From Primulina eburnea (taxonomy: Eukaryota; Streptophyta; Magnoliopsida; Lamiales; Gesneriaceae), in contig NC_133102.1 in the NCBI RefSeq assembly GCF_022965805.1, positions 10,585,485-10,649,484 on the forward strand: a stretch of DNA of 64,000 nt, in the 5' to 3' direction. The notes under the pieces are model-generated. The model ran no database searches. It saw only the letters and a program-made list of their open reading frames with translations, and was not told where the DNA came from. Made by a program: the position numbers and the translations under genes. This document shows positions 12,166 through 23,389 of the stretch, piece by piece (the stretch's first letter is position 1; every line of letters begins with the position of its first letter).

Positions 12166-13189
12166 TGTAAGGATTATTTTGTCCGACAGATATCAAAAAT
12201 AATGAAAATATCAGAATAAGATTAAAAATAATAAATTTGTGTTTTATCAGAATTAAATGTTGTGCCAGATGTTACAACATCTCGGACAACATCTACATGC
12301 AGCGGAAAATTAATAACACAAATTTACTTGAAATAAATAGATGGACACGATTAAATATGCACAAGTATAAATACTTGTGCGGTGCCTTATGGCAAAAATT
12401 AATCAATAGAAAATCAAACCGATTACAAAAAAAACCTATCACTAGTGATATGACAAAAATCAATTTTCTCAACAAGTTGAGAAAATAAAGCTTTCTAAAA
12501 ACTACCAACAATATTAAAACGTAAATAAGAAAGCAAAACTTGATCCCGAAAAGCACGATCAATTAGATGTAATCTTCAGTCAACATCGTTACGGATGTTG
12601 TCTATAGATGTTGGCAATATTCAGAGCAACACAGGATCAACACTCTTCAAAACACAGCAACGTCTTTATAGAATTATTTGTCTCTGAAATCTCGACGTGC
12701 AAAAGTACATCAGTTATGCATTCACGAAAACCTCCAAGCGAAGAGTGAAAAACAAAACGGACGACTCCTCTTCAAAACAGCAACGCCTTTGTAGGATGAT
12801 TTTCTATGAGAACCATGACGTGCACAGTGCGTGTATATTGATTGAGAAGAGAGAGCAGCCGCATCAATGTCTCTGATCTCTTATATATAGACATAGATTT
12901 TATCTTCACAAGGAAACCTATTTTACAAGGAAATCTACAAAATCAAGAGTTAAACCAATAATATCATATATTCAAGATATTTATCATATCTACAAAAGAC
13001 AAACCCAATATTCTACACAATCTTATCAAGAATGAAATTAGATTTAAGCAAGATATTATATCACAATAAAATCTTAACATAATTATCTAAAAAGGCAAAA
13101 CCACAATTAAATATTATACTCAATCAAATCAACAAGAAAAAAATAATATTAGGGAAATTAATTTAATATGGAAATTATATTTCCCTTCA
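12166..13189 (-). repeat. 3' LTR of the copia derivative
   Basis: TGTAAGGATT to CCCTTCA, 1024 bp, matching the split LTR 16637-17489 plus 24619-24790 (1025 bp). It contains near-palindromic TGTTG/CAACA blocks at 12257-12294 and 12593-12632. Confidence 0.85.
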
Positions 13190-13319
13190 GTATCATAAAA
13201 TCTCAACAACAAAATAGCCAAAACAAAATAATGGAAATCCTTGTAATCGAAATTCGGAGCAACAAAAAAACTATTCAATCAACACTTTTGTACAGCGATA
13301 TCTTCAAATGTCTCCAACA
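13190..13319. repeat. misplaced copy of the outer target sequence inside the element
   Basis: These 130 bases are almost identical to 24791-24921, which is old-LTR sequence lying outside the 5' LTR. Here they lie on the inner side of the 3' LTR, where a polypurine tract should be. This cannot come from simple integration and indicates later recombination. Confidence 0.75.
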
Positions 13320-13758
13320 GGTATCTTTTTCCATTTTCTTCTATTTTTTGTCCTTTGTATTAAATTCAGAAGAGGTAGCTCCCACACTAAAAGCACAGTC
13401 TTCATTGGACTCTTCTAGGTAGCTTTTTCCCATATTTTCTTCTGACACAGAGCATATGCTTAATTGATTTTTCTTTTTACTGAATCTTTTCAAGTCACTT
13501 TTCGTATGGGATAATGTCATGAAGTACATGATCATCCTTCAACTACTTTGTGATTTAATCTGATTATCAATCATATCCAAGTGTGTTAAGTTTAGATAGA
13601 ACAAGAAATTGTAAGTGCACCAGAAGATTATGCAACACTGTGATAACACATCATATAACAGTATGAATGTAATGCAGAATGCCGAAATCCTAAAAATGCA
13701 CATGCATGTTAGGTGTTGTCCAAAATGTTGTAACATCTGAGACAACATCTATGAATGA
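13320..13758. other. unassigned internal segment of the copia derivative
   Basis: Between the recombination junction at 13319/13320 and the RNase H remnant. No protein family recognised in either strand. It holds another near-palindromic TGTTG/CAACA block at 13713-13749. It probably represents the region between pol and the 3' LTR. Confidence 0.4.
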
Positions 13759-13983
13759 TCAGGCAGAACACATGCTAAGAGATTTCCGAAGGTTGGAGAA
13801 TCTCTCAAAGTCTAATGATTTTGTGAATATGTCAGTCAGTTGGTTATTTGTACCAACAAATTCAATTCGAATCAATCTTTTTTCTACTAAATCTCGAATA
13901 AAGTGGTGTCTAATGTCAATGTGTTTAGTTCGAGAGTATTGTACTGGAATTTTTTGAAATATCAATTGCACTAGAATTATCAC
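13759..13983 (-). pseudogene. copia RNase H C-terminal fragment
   Basis: Encodes [20 protein letters not shown]...[15 protein letters not shown], the standard C-terminus of copia RNase H. Everything upstream in pol (reverse transcriptase and most of RNase H) is absent: the next recognisable piece is the integrase-RT linker at 14134. The fragment begins abruptly, so it cannot be translated as an enzyme. Confidence 0.85.
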
Positions 13984-14133
13984 AGTATCCGATTTCTCTC
14001 TAATGAAACTAACCCATGAAAATTGTGAGAAATCACCAACATAGACTTGACAAATAAGAATCTCACCTTTAGATTTCTGAATAAAAAAGTTTTGTCTATC
14101 TCACCTCGTTTGAAGCCAAATTTCAGTAGATAT

Positions 14134-15405
14134 TCACTCAATCTGTGAGTATAAGGAGCTCATGCAAATAAGTCCAGCCATCTTTCGGTAATCCACTTTT
14201 TCTTTCTGTCGAGTTTGGACACCTTCATGCATACTTCCAATTATTTGAGATGATGGATGATTTTTCTGAATTTTACTTGGAATATTCTGTCCATCATCGT
14301 TATTCGTTTCGTCCTCAGCTTCAGTGACTTTAGTGTCAAGTGTTGTGTCAGATGTTGCAACATCTGGGGCAACATATGCATTTTCCAGTGATATTGAAAT
14401 TTCCAGAAACTCATCCACATCATCTTCAGCAGTTTTCTTTTTGAGATCTGCAAGGTCATCAAAAACAACATTAATGGATTCCATAATAGTCCTAGTTCTA
14501 AGATTAAATCCGATAAGCACGACTATTAGTGGCATATCCTAAAAACTAACACTTATCACTCTTTGAGTCAAATTTTGCAAATTGATTCCTGTCATTCAAA
14601 ACATGGCACACACAACCAAAAACATGAAACATTTAAGGTTAGGCTTCTTTCCGATAATTATCTCATACGATGTCATAGTCGAACCACTTCTCAAATACAC
14701 TCTATTTGAAATGTGGCAAGCGGTGTTAAGGGCTTCTGTCCAAAAATGCTTTGAAATACACTTTGAAGTCGACATCACCCTTGACATTTCTTGAAGTGTT
14801 CTATTCTTACGCTCGGCTATCCTATTTTGTTGTGGTGTCTTTGGAGCAAAAAATTCATGTGAAATACCTTTCTTGTCACAAAAATATAAGAATGAAGTGT
14901 TTTCGAATTCCTTACCATGGCCAGTCCTTATCCTTCTCACCTTCAAATTATGAAAGTTTGTAATCCTTGTTATCAATTTTTTAAACACATCGAAAGTGTC
15001 TGACTTTTCGCTAATAAAATTTATCCAAGAAAATTGTGAAAAGTCATCTACACACACAAATGAATATTTCTTACCTCCGAAACTTTCAACTTCCATAGGA
15101 CCCATAAGATCTATATGTAGTAACTCGAGACAGCGTGTTGTCCCAGATGATGGCAACACTGGGTGTGACGCGCGAGTCTTCTTACCTTTTTGACAATCTC
15201 CGCACACAAATGGTATACCAAATGAAAGATTAGGCATACCTCGTACTGCATCGTACTCACTCAAGTTCTTTAAGGTTTTGAAATTTGCATGTCCGAGTTT
15301 TTTATGCCAAAGGTCAAGTTCGGTGATTTGCATATGTTTGCATGAAAGATCTTCACCTATTTGGTAGAAATTATCCGAAGACCTTGTACCTGTCATAATG
15401 CACAT
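14134..15405 (-). pseudogene. copia GAG-pre-integrase, integrase and linker, broken
   Basis: From 15405 downwards: zinc domain (LWHKKLGHANF ... CGDCQKGKK) and integrase core with first Asp in HIDLMGP and Glu in PQQNRIAERKN. The second catalytic position reads IRTGHGKEFEN, where copia integrases normally have SDHG(K/R)EF, so the essential Asp is Gly. Stops near 14596 and 14537 with frame changes interrupt the integrase C-terminus; the frame recovers at 14535 with FNLRTRTIMESINVVFDD. An acidic linker follows, ending in GVQTRQK, after which the RT should start but does not. The product would be inactive. Confidence 0.85.
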
Positions 15406-16562
15406 ATTAGTTTCATCAAAACTTCAAAAGTATGTTTATCAAACTTAACAAGCAAATTATCACACAATTGGCTTATGCTTATCAAATTTGAATTTAATCC
15501 TTCAACATGAAGCACATTGTGGAGCATTGGTAGTCCTTCAACTTTCAAAGTACCATTTCCCATAATCTTTCCTTTAGCTCCCCCTCCATAGGTCACTCTA
15601 CCACAATTTTGTTCAACATAATCGATGAGATGTTCTCTTGAACCTGTCATGTGGCATGAGCTTCCACTATCAAAGTACCAATGACCTGCAGTATTAGTTT
15701 TCAATGAAGTATAGACAACATTACAATGAATTTTTACCTTTGGTACCCAAATTTGTCTTACTGTAGGTCGATGGTGGGAGGTGTTGCAGGAAATGTTGGA
15801 CAACATTCGGGGCAACATATGGCTCGACTTCTGATTCATGCGATCATCCCTGAGTTTAAAACAGTAGGGTCTGATATGACCAGGCTTAAAGCAGTAATGA
15901 CATACATACCTTCGTTTTCTTCTCTTAGGGACATGTGTAGTATGTTGTCTTTTTGGTGGAGAGCTTTTGGTTGAAGATGTAGTTTGAGATGGTATGACTG
16001 TTTCAGTTTTTCCTTTCACAAACACAGTATATTTTGAACACTCACCTATTTCAAACACACTGTCTTTGAAACCTAAACCTTTCTTGTCATCCCTTCCCAT
16101 CAAAAGTATGGAATCAAGCTTGGATGTGCTTGAGTTGAACTTGGATAAAGTTTCAGTTGCCTTTTGAAGCTCTTCTTTGGTCTTACCAAGTTCTAAGTTC
16201 TTTTTGCTCAAGATTACTTCAAGTTTAGCAACCACATCTTTTAGATCAGTGTTCCCCTTCATGAGAGTTGAGTTCAACTTATTTCTTTTGGTCCAATCTA
16301 CAAACAACTCTTCATATAGCTTTTGCACACTCTCAAGAGTGATTTCTTCATCATCAGCTTCCACATCATCTTCACTGAAATTTCCAGAAGACGTGGATTT
16401 CAAACAAACCGATTTTTCGCAAATGTTGCGGCCAGGAGTGGCAACACCTAAAGGATTCACTTGAAACCGGCGTTTTTCTTCATTCCGTGGTCGAAACTGT
16501 TGTTGGACAGGAGGTTTAGGAGCTGATGGTCGAAGTGCTCCGTTTGCAAGTGATGTGTCCAT
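15393..16562 (-). pseudogene. shortened copia Gag plus protease, non-autonomous
   Basis: An open frame of 389 codons from ATG at 16562. It begins MDTSLANGALRPSAPK, then passes directly to a coiled-coil-like stretch rich in K, E and L (about residues 75-140), lacking the usual N-terminal gag (UBN2-type) capsid domain. A zinc knuckle CHYCFKPGHIRPYC lies near residue 215. The protease signature WYFDSGSSCHMTG lies near residue 295, followed by the QLCDN region that leads into GAG-pre-integrase. The frame is intact but the capsid part is missing, so it would not form particles alone. The frame ends at 15393, overlapping the integrase frame by 13 bases, which implies a frameshift at the junction. 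Confidence 0.8.
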
Positions 16563-16614
16563 TAAATATTTCTGTCAAAACAAAATAAAAACCAGAATCA
16601 GCACTTAGTATATC

Positions 16615-16636
16615 AAGAGTTGGCTCTGATACCACT
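16615..16636 (-). other. tRNA-Met primer-binding site of the copia derivative
   Basis: The minus strand reads AGTGGTATCAGAGCCAACTC directly inside the 5' LTR end (...CCTTACA). This is the usual plant copia initiator-tRNA primer site and fixes the LTR edge at 16637. Confidence 0.9.
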
Positions 16637-17489
16637 TGTAAGGATTATTTTTTCCGACAGATATCAAAAATAATGAAAATATCAGAATAAGATTAAAAAT
16701 AATAAATTTGTGTTTTATCAGAATTAAATGTTGTGCCAGATGTTACAACATCTCGGACAACATCTACATGCAGCGGAAAATTAATAACACAAATTTACTT
16801 GAAATAAATAGATGGACACGATTAAATATGCACAAGTATAAATACTTGTGCGGTGCCTTAGGCAAAAATTAATCACTTGAAAATCAAACCGATTACAAAA
16901 AAAAACCTATCACTAGTGATTATGACAAAAATCAATTTTCTCAACAAGTTGAGAAAATAAAGCTTTCTAAAAACTACCAACAATATTAAAACGTAAATAA
17001 GAAAGCAAAACTTGATCCCGAAAAGCACGATCAATTAGATGTAATCTTCAGTCAACATCGTTACGGATGTTGTCTGTAGATCTTGACAATATTCAGAGCA
17101 ACACGGGATCAAAACTCTTCAAAACACAGCAACGTCTTTATAGAATTATTTGTCTCTGAAATCTCGACGTGCCAAAGTGCGTCAGTTATACATTCACGAA
17201 AACCTCCAAGCGAAGAGTGAAAAACAAAACGGACGACTCCTCTTCAAAACAGCAACGCCTTTGTAGGATGATTTTATATGAGAACCATGACGTGCACAGT
17301 GCGTGTATATTGCTTGAGAAGAGAGAGCAGCCGCATCAATGTCTTTGATCTCTTATATATAGACATAGATTTTATCTTCACAAGGAAACCTATTTTACAA
17401 GGAAATCTACAAAATCAAGAGTTAAACCAATAATATCATATCTTCAAGATCTTTATCATATCTACAAAAGACAAACCCAATAGTCTACA
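16637..17489 (-). repeat. 5' LTR of the copia derivative, first part
   Basis: Matches 12166-13018 of the other LTR and is interrupted by the gypsy element at 17490. It continues at 24619-24790. The last five bases, ctaca (17485-17489), are the gypsy target duplication. Confidence 0.9.
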
Positions 17490-17562
17490 TGTAGTATCCC
17501 GATGCCTAATTTGAGTTAATTATTGGATTAATTATATTTCGTTGAGATCGGAAGGACCGAAC

Positions 17563-17800
17563 CGAGTTCGGATCGTCTGAAGAGGGTTCGGATCGTCCGA
17601 TCAGGGTTCGGATCGTCCGAAGACAGGTGGCTGGACACGTGGAAGACATGCAGAGTTCGGATCGTCCGATCAGGGTTCGGATCGTCCGAAGACAGGTGTC
17701 TGGACACGTGAAAGACATGCAGGGTTCGGATCGTCCGATAAGGGTTCGGAAGGTCCGAAGTGTACAGTGGATCGGATCGTCCGAAGTGGATCGGATCGTT
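17563..17800 (+). promoter_or_regulatory. array of TTCGGATCGTCCGA words in gypsy U3
   Basis: About nine close copies of a near-palindromic word GGATCGTCCGA(A/T) in 240 bp, often in pairs and interspersed with 'agacaggtg.ctggacacgtg'. The array stops about 10-20 bp before the TATA box. Position and repetition fit a cluster of protein-binding sites, which is an inference. The same array is present in the 3' LTR (23463-23680). Confidence 0.6.
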
Positions 17801-17810
17801 CGATCGTTGT

Positions 17811-17821
17811 CTATAAATAGA
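17811..17821 (+). promoter_or_regulatory. TATA box of the gypsy LTR
   Basis: CTATAAATAGAGGC follows the repeat array, at the expected place for the LTR promoter. Transcription would start about 30 bp further on. Confidence 0.7.
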
Positions 17822-18733
17822 GGCGCGAGGCTTCATTTGTTACTCGCCAATTCCGAGTGTTCCAGAGCGTTTTAGTCGTTTCTGATGGGTTTCTAGTCTT
17901 TTCCCGAGGTTTAGGCACTAGCGGGGAGCTACTGGTTTTGTAGCGGAGCTGTGCTCTAGTTGGGAGCTAGCGGCATCAGTGGGCTGACTACGGACGCAGA
18001 CTTGATTCTAGGACTGATTGCTAGGATCTACTGGTTTGAGGTACGAAAGTACTATCCGAGATAGCAGGATTGAGTATGCTTTACTATGTGTTGCATGTTT
18101 ATATGTTGCATTATTATCTGTCATATGATGCATGGTTTATTATGCGGCATTTGCATAATCATGTTGAGCCTGACTATTTTTGAGATAGCCTGTTGAGAGG
18201 GTGCTCAGCCCTCGTTTGTTGTGGATGGTTGGACCCCGTTGGCCGACGGTGGTCAGGTCACCGGTATATCCACAGGTTTATTTTGGTATGGGAGCCACCT
18301 CCTGGTGCGACGGCGCAGAGTGCTACATACCTTGACGTCATTTCCCTGAGCAGTATTTCAATATACCCAGATCCTGGTATCCAGTACATTTTGCATACAT
18401 GCATGTCATAGTCTTGTATACTCATGCTTTCGGTGCTGAGCGTTTTATGCTCACGTCCTCGGTTTATCTCTGTTTTGGACACCCTATTCGATGGGGCAGG
18501 TCTCAGGTTGGACGGTCCAGGAGGGAGTGGACAGGGAGCTGGCAGAGGTTGACCTGTAGTTGTTGGTATTTGTTCTTGGTATTTAGTTCGATCTGGTTGT
18601 TTAAGTATTTTGTACTTACAGATTCGATTGGGTTGTATTACTGTTTTTCCGCTGTTTACCTGATTCAGTTTTAAATGTTAATTTTGCATGCTTAAGTTCT
18701 GATTAGTAGGTGATTCTGGAACGGGTCACTACA

Positions 18734-18755
18734 TTTATGGTATCAGAGCATGCAT
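18734..18755 (+). other. tRNA-Met primer-binding site of the gypsy element
   Basis: tttaTGGTATCAGAGCATGC directly follows the LTR terminal CACTACA; this is the common plant gypsy primer site. Confidence 0.9.
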
Positions 18756-18819
18756 TAAGATTTTGGGATTTAGAACTGTTCTTTTGGGTTTAATCTCTGG
18801 TAACTTTTGTAGCTAAGAG

Positions 18820-21800
18820 ATGTCTGGTTTTGACGACGATGCTAGTAGTCATGGCAGCGTTGGACGCTGGGGAGACCGCGACGATCGGGAGCGTCGTCGA
18901 GAGCATCGAGAACGTCGTCAACACCGTCGTGATGAGCCTCGGAGTTTTAGTATGCATCGGTTCTTGCAGATGGGGCCGAAACCTCTTTCAGGCGGTGAGA
19001 CCCCGGATGTTGCGGAGAACTGGCTTGAGAGGATGGAGAGCTGCTTCAAGACTTTTCAGTGCTCGGCGGAGCAGCAGATTGATACCCTTGATTTCTTGCT
19101 GGAGGGTGGTGCGCGCAAGTGGTGGAGGTCTACCTCTGCACCGATAGTTCAGCGACAGGGTCGAGTTCTTTGGGCCGATTTCCGAGCCGCTTTCATGCTG
19201 CTTTACTTTCCGCCAGCTCTTCTGCAGACCAAGGCGATTGAGTTGATCAATCTGAAGCAGGGAAGTTTGTCTGTTGATGAGTATCAGCAGAAGTTCTTTG
19301 AGTTGCTTCCATATGTTCCGCATGTCAGTGACAATGCTATGGCCAAGTATAACCATTTTCTTCAGGGCCTCAATCAGGAGATTTATGATCGGGTTGTTGT
19401 CTGCGATGATCCGACATCGTATGAGGGCCTTGTAAATCGTTGTCGCCAGGCTGAGGGCAGTTTGTTGAGAGGTCGAGCCATGCAGTCTGCTCGTCCTACT
19501 AGTTCTTTGGGTCCCCGCGCCCAAGCATTTAAGAAGGCTGGATCTACTTCTTCTTCCTCTGGATCTGGAGGAGTTCACCATTTTGGGAAGAAGAGGGGCC
19601 CGTGTCAGCACTGCGGGAAGGATCATCCGACGGAGCGTTGTCGCAAGGTTGCGGGTGCTTGTTACAAGTGCGGTGAGATGGGCCACATGAAGAGAGATTG
19701 TCCACAGACGGGCGGAGGATCAGGATCTGGTTCTCAGGCTTCAGTTCATCAGAGGCCACAGCAGGGACAGTCTACTCAGGGTTCTAACCTCCGACCGCGT
19801 ACTCAAGGGCAGGTCTTTGCTCTTAACCAGGATCAGGCTGCTGAGGAGAACGAGAGAGTTATCGCAGGTTTATTTTTATTATGTGGATTACCTGCTTACG
19901 TTCTCATTGACACTGGTGCATCTCATTCATTCATATCTGCGAGATTTGCTAAGCGTCATGCATTACCTTTCACTTCTTTGGACGTTGTGGTATCTGTTTC
20001 CACATCGATGGGTCATTCGGTGCTAGCTAAACGTCTAGTTTTGGGTTGTCCTCTAGAGTTTGAGGGTAATGTTTTAACTGCTAATTTGATGATTCTTGTG
20101 ATGGAGGATTTTGATTGCATTCTGGGAATAGATGTGCTGACTGTGTTTAGAGCTACTGTGGACTGTTATCAGAAGTTTGTGCAGTTTCGTCCAGTTGAGG
20201 GCGACAGTTGGTTTTTCTATGGAGAGGGAGCGCGACCCCCGATGCCTGTGGTTTCTGCTCTGAAAGCTTGTCGTGCTTTAGAGTCGGGCGGGGAAGGCTA
20301 CCTTATCTATGCTATTGATTCGTCCGCAGATAGTGTCGGTATCAGTGACATTCCAGTGGTTTGCGATTTTCCGGATGTTTTTCCCGAGGAGATTCCTGGT
20401 TTTCCTCCCGTTCGGGATGTGGATTTCGGCATTGATTTAGTGCCAGGCACGGCACCAATCTCTAGAGCTCCTTATCGTTTAGCTCCATCGGAGATGCAAG
20501 AATTGAAACAGCAGTTGCAGGATCTTCTTGACAAGGGGTATATTCGACCCAGTGTGTCCCCGTGGGGAGCACCAGTTCTTTTTGTCAAAAAGAAGGATGG
20601 TTCTATGCGGCTCTGCATAGATTATCGGCAGTTGAATCGTGCGACGATAAAGAATAAGTATTCGTTGCCACGGATTGATGATTTATTTGATCAACTGCAA
20701 GGTACCTCTGTGTATTCCAAGATTGATTTAAGGTCTGGTTATCATCAGTTTCGGGTTCATCAGGGAGATATATCGAAGACTGCATTCAGGACCCGGTATG
20801 GGCATTATGAGTTTCTGGTTATGCCTTTTGGGGTGACGAATGCACCAGCAGTTTTTATGGATCTGATGAATCGGGTTTTTCGGGAATTCTTGGATAAGTT
20901 TGTTGTGGTGTTTATAGATGATATCTTAATCTATTCGCATGATCAGCAAGAACACGCACAACACTTAAGGATTATTTTACAGACACTTCGCGAGAATCAG
21001 CTTTATGCGAAGTTGAGTAAATGTGAGTTTTGGATTGACAGGGTTGTATTCCTTGGTCATGTCATTTCTAGCAAGGGAGTTTCAGTTGACCCAAGTAAGG
21101 TGGAAGCGGTATTGAACTGGTCGCGTCCGACGACAGTAGCCGAGATCCGCAGTTTTCTGGGATTGGCTGGGTATTATCGCCGTTTCATTGTCAACTTCTC
21201 TCAGATTGCTAAGCCACTCACTCAGCTCACTCGGAAAGATGTTTCATTTGAATGGACATCAGAGTGCGAAGAGAGTTTCTTGGAACTTCGCAGACGTTTG
21301 ACATCTGCGCCTGTTTTGGCTTTACCGTCTGGATCTGGTGGTTTCAGTGTTTACACTGATGCCTCCTTGCAGGGACTAGGGTGTGTTCTGATGCAGAATG
21401 AGCATGTGATTGCTTATGCATCAAGACAGTTAAAGTCTCATGAGGAAAACTATCCTGTTCATGATCTGGAATTAGCAGCGATCGTTTTTGCTTTGAAAAT
21501 CTGGCGCCATTATCTGTATGGTGAGCGATTTGAGATTTTCACCGATCATAAGAGTTTGAAGTATCTGTTCACTCAGGCTGAGTTGAACATGCGTCAGCGT
21601 CGTTGGATGGATCTACTCAAAGATTACGATTGTGAGATCAAGTATCATCCAGGATCTGCGAATCTCCCGGCCGATGCTCTTAGTCGCAAGGTGAGGTTAT
21701 CTGCTCTTCAGACTTGTGCTGTATCTGGGATTATTCAGGATTTCTGTTCGATGGGATTCAATTGTAAGCATCGGAAGGGATCAGAGAGTATCCGTATAGC

Positions 21801-21972
21801 TACTATTTTGTCCGAGCCAGTTTTGTATTCTCGGATTAGAGATGCTCAGATGTCTGATTCTAAGATTCAGAAATTAGCTCGGTTGGCTGATGGAGATAAT
21901 ACTTCTGGTTTCCACTATCAGTCCGAGGGTCTTTTGTGCTTATCTGGTCGTGTTGTTTGTACCGGAAGATGA
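18820..21972 (+). CDS. Ty3/gypsy Gag-protease-RT-RNase H polyprotein
   Basis: The start at 18820 (ATG TCT) is the first Met after the primer site. Order: basic and acidic N-terminus; Retrotrans_gag-like capsid region (about residues 60-210); cysteine motifs at about 263-275 and a CCHC knuckle [14 protein letters not shown] at about 282-295; aspartic protease DTGAS at about 364; reverse transcriptase with [15 protein letters not shown] and catalytic FIDDIL near 698; RNase H with [10 protein letters not shown] near 845 and TDHKSLKYL. The frame breaks near 21958, where an extra T in GTTGTTTGTACC shifts translation and it stops at 21972. Integrase continues in another frame. A single base is the only lesion here. 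Confidence 0.95.
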   Translation: MSGFDDDASSHGSVGRWGDRDDRERRREHRERRQHRRDEPRSFSMHRFLQMGPKPLSGGETPDVAENWLERMESCFKTFQCSAEQQIDTLDFLLEGGARKWWRSTSAPIVQRQGRVLWADFRAAFMLLYFPPALLQTKAIELINLKQGSLSVDEYQQKFFELLPYVPHVSDNAMAKYNHFLQGLNQEIYDRVVVCDDPTSYEGLVNRCRQAEGSLLRGRAMQSARPTSSLGPRAQAFKKAGSTSSSSGSGGVHHFGKKRGPCQHCGKDHPTERCRKVAGACYKCGEMGHMKRDCPQTGGGSGSGSQASVHQRPQQGQSTQGSNLRPRTQGQVFALNQDQAAEENERVIAGLFLLCGLPAYVLIDTGASHSFISARFAKRHALPFTSLDVVVSVSTSMGHSVLAKRLVLGCPLEFEGNVLTANLMILVMEDFDCILGIDVLTVFRATVDCYQKFVQFRPVEGDSWFFYGEGARPPMPVVSALKACRALESGGEGYLIYAIDSSADSVGISDIPVVCDFPDVFPEEIPGFPPVRDVDFGIDLVPGTAPISRAPYRLAPSEMQELKQQLQDLLDKGYIRPSVSPWGAPVLFVKKKDGSMRLCIDYRQLNRATIKNKYSLPRIDDLFDQLQGTSVYSKIDLRSGYHQFRVHQGDISKTAFRTRYGHYEFLVMPFGVTNAPAVFMDLMNRVFREFLDKFVVVFIDDILIYSHDQQEHAQHLRIILQTLRENQLYAKLSKCEFWIDRVVFLGHVISSKGVSVDPSKVEAVLNWSRPTTVAEIRSFLGLAGYYRRFIVNFSQIAKPLTQLTRKDVSFEWTSECEESFLELRRRLTSAPVLALPSGSGGFSVYTDASLQGLGCVLMQNEHVIAYASRQLKSHEENYPVHDLELAAIVFALKIWRHYLYGERFEIFTDHKSLKYLFTQAELNMRQRRWMDLLKDYDCEIKYHPGSANLPADALSRKVRLSALQTCAVSGIIQDFCSMGFNCKHRKGSESIRIATILSEPVLYSRIRDAQMSDSKIQKLARLADGDNTSGFHYQSEGLLCLSGRVVCTGR

Positions 21973-23146
21973 CACTTTGAGGGAAGAGATTTTGTCCCAG
22001 GCTCATCGTAGCAAGTTGAGTGTTCATCCAGGGAGCAACAAGATGTATAAGGATTTGAGGACTCGATTTTGGTGGAAAGGTATGAAACGTAATGTTTATC
22101 AGTATGTCTCCAAGTGCCTTGTCTGTCAGCAGGTGAAGGCTGAGTATCGACGACCTGGAGGTTTGTTGCAGAATCTTCCTATTCCGGAGTGGAAGTGGGA
22201 GCATATCACGATGGACTTCGTGACTCACTTGCCTATGTCTGTGGGGAATAGAGATGCTATCTGGGTGGTAGTGGATCGGCTTACTAAGTCTGCCCATTTT
22301 CTTCCGTATAACAGAGATTTCACTTTCGATCGGATGGCACGGTTGTACATTCAGGAGATTGTACGGTTTCATGGTGTGCCCGTGAGTATCGTTAGTGACA
22401 GAGATCCTCGTTTTACATCTAGATTTTGGGGCAGCTTTCAGCAAGCTTTGGGCACTACCTTGAGTTTGAGTACTGCATATCACCCAGAGACTGACGGTCA
22501 ATCAGAGAGGACTATTCGTACTCTTGAGGATATGTTGAGATCTTGTGTGATGGATTTCGGGCCAGCTTGGCAGGATCATCTGCCGCTGATAGAGTTTGCA
22601 TACAACAACAGTTTTCATAGGAGTATTGGTATGTCTCCGTTTGAAGCATTGTATGGTCGACGTTGTCGTACTCCTCTGTTCTGGGAAGAAGTCGGAGAAC
22701 GACAGGTCGAGGGTCCAGAATTGATTCAGCAGGCCATGGACAAAGTTCTTGTGATCAAACAGCGGATTAAGACTGCTCAGGATCGACAAGCGAGTTATGC
22801 GAACTCCAAGCGCAGACCTCTTCATTTTGATGCAGGCGAGAAAGTGTTTCTCAAGGTATCACCTTTTCGGAGGATTCTGAGATTTGGACTCAAAGGTAAG
22901 CTATCTCCGAGATTCATTGGTCCTTTTGAGATCTTAGAATGTGTGGGAGATTTGGCCTACAGATTAGCTTTGCCACCGTATCTGTCTAGTGTTCACAATG
23001 TGTTTCATGTGTCCTTGTTGAGACGATACGTAGCGGATGAGTCTCATGTTTTGCATCCGACAGAAGTTCAGCTGAATCCGGATTTGTCTTTTGTGGAAAG
23101 ACCGGTTTCGATCTTAGACCGGAAGGATAAAGGTACTGCGGAATAA
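21958..23146 (+). CDS. Ty3/gypsy integrase, displaced by frameshift
   Basis: Continues the polyprotein in the next frame from about [16 protein letters not shown] zinc-binding domain ([13 protein letters not shown] ... CLVCQQVK), then the DDE core: Asp in TMDFVTHLP, Asp in IVSDRDPRF and Glu in [11 protein letters not shown], all present. The C-terminal part has [14 protein letters not shown] and [14 protein letters not shown]. The frame itself is open from 21890, but bases before about 21958 are read in the gag-pol frame, so no independent start is implied. It ends early at 23146 because of an extra G near 23132 in AAAGGTACTG. Confidence 0.9.
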
Positions 23147-23249
23147 GACTATTCCTCTTGTCTTAGTGCAGTGGCAGCGCCGAGGTACTGAAGAAGCTAC
23201 TTGGGAACTAGAGAGTCGCATGCGGTCAGAGCATCCAGAGTTGTTCTAG
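23132..23249 (+). pseudogene. integrase C-terminal tail (chromodomain-like) in shifted frame
   Basis: After the one-base shift the third frame reads [20 protein letters not shown] followed by ATWELESRMRSEHPELF and a stop at 23247-23249. QW...G..EATWE is the shape of the chromodomain-related tail of this gypsy lineage. Restricted to about 39 codons by the frameshift. Confidence 0.8.
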
Positions 23250-23378
23250 TTGTAGTATTTTCAGTAATGATTGTAATTTCAGTTGTACTTTCAGTTGTAA
23301 TTCATTCTTAAGATTGAATGTATTGTTGTTCAGAATTGTCATTCTTCAGACTCGATTTCGCGGACGAAATCCTTTTTA

Positions 23379-23388
23379 GGGGGGGAGA
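23379..23388 (+). other. polypurine tract of the gypsy element
   Basis: AGGGGGGGAGAA lies immediately upstream of the 3' LTR TG at 23390. Confidence 0.85.
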
Positions 23389-23389
23389 A

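Larger units (their letters stand above)
17490..18733 (+). repeat. 5' LTR of the gypsy element (1244 bp)
   Basis: TGTAGTATCC to GGTCACTACA. It contains the GGATCGTCCGA array, a TATA box, and a transcribed part. It is 20 bp longer than the 3' LTR because of one extra repeat unit near 17590-17609. Short open frames inside (for example 18193-18674) also occur in the other LTR and have no recognisable protein. Confidence 0.95.

Noticed and set aside
13190..13319. Part of the copia LTR (extending LTRs to 13319 and 24921)
   Set aside because: Both copies match there, but gtatc target duplications at 12161, 13190 and 24791 and the old LTR at 6356-6486 show that the LTR ends at CCCTTCA and the rest is target sequence.
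17563..17800. Regularly spaced repeats that might suggest a CRISPR array
   Set aside because: The spacing is irregular, repeats are short and located in an LTR promoter of a plant element.
18193..18674. Frames repeated in both gypsy LTRs
   Set aside because: Identical only because the LTRs are identical; upstream of gag and not a known gypsy ORF.
18734..18755. tRNA gene suggested by tRNA-Met complementarity
   Set aside because: Only the primer-binding 18-mer type match is present at LTR edges; no tRNA body.
19000..19700. Minus-strand frame of 232 codons across gypsy gag
   Set aside because: Shadow of gag on the opposite strand.
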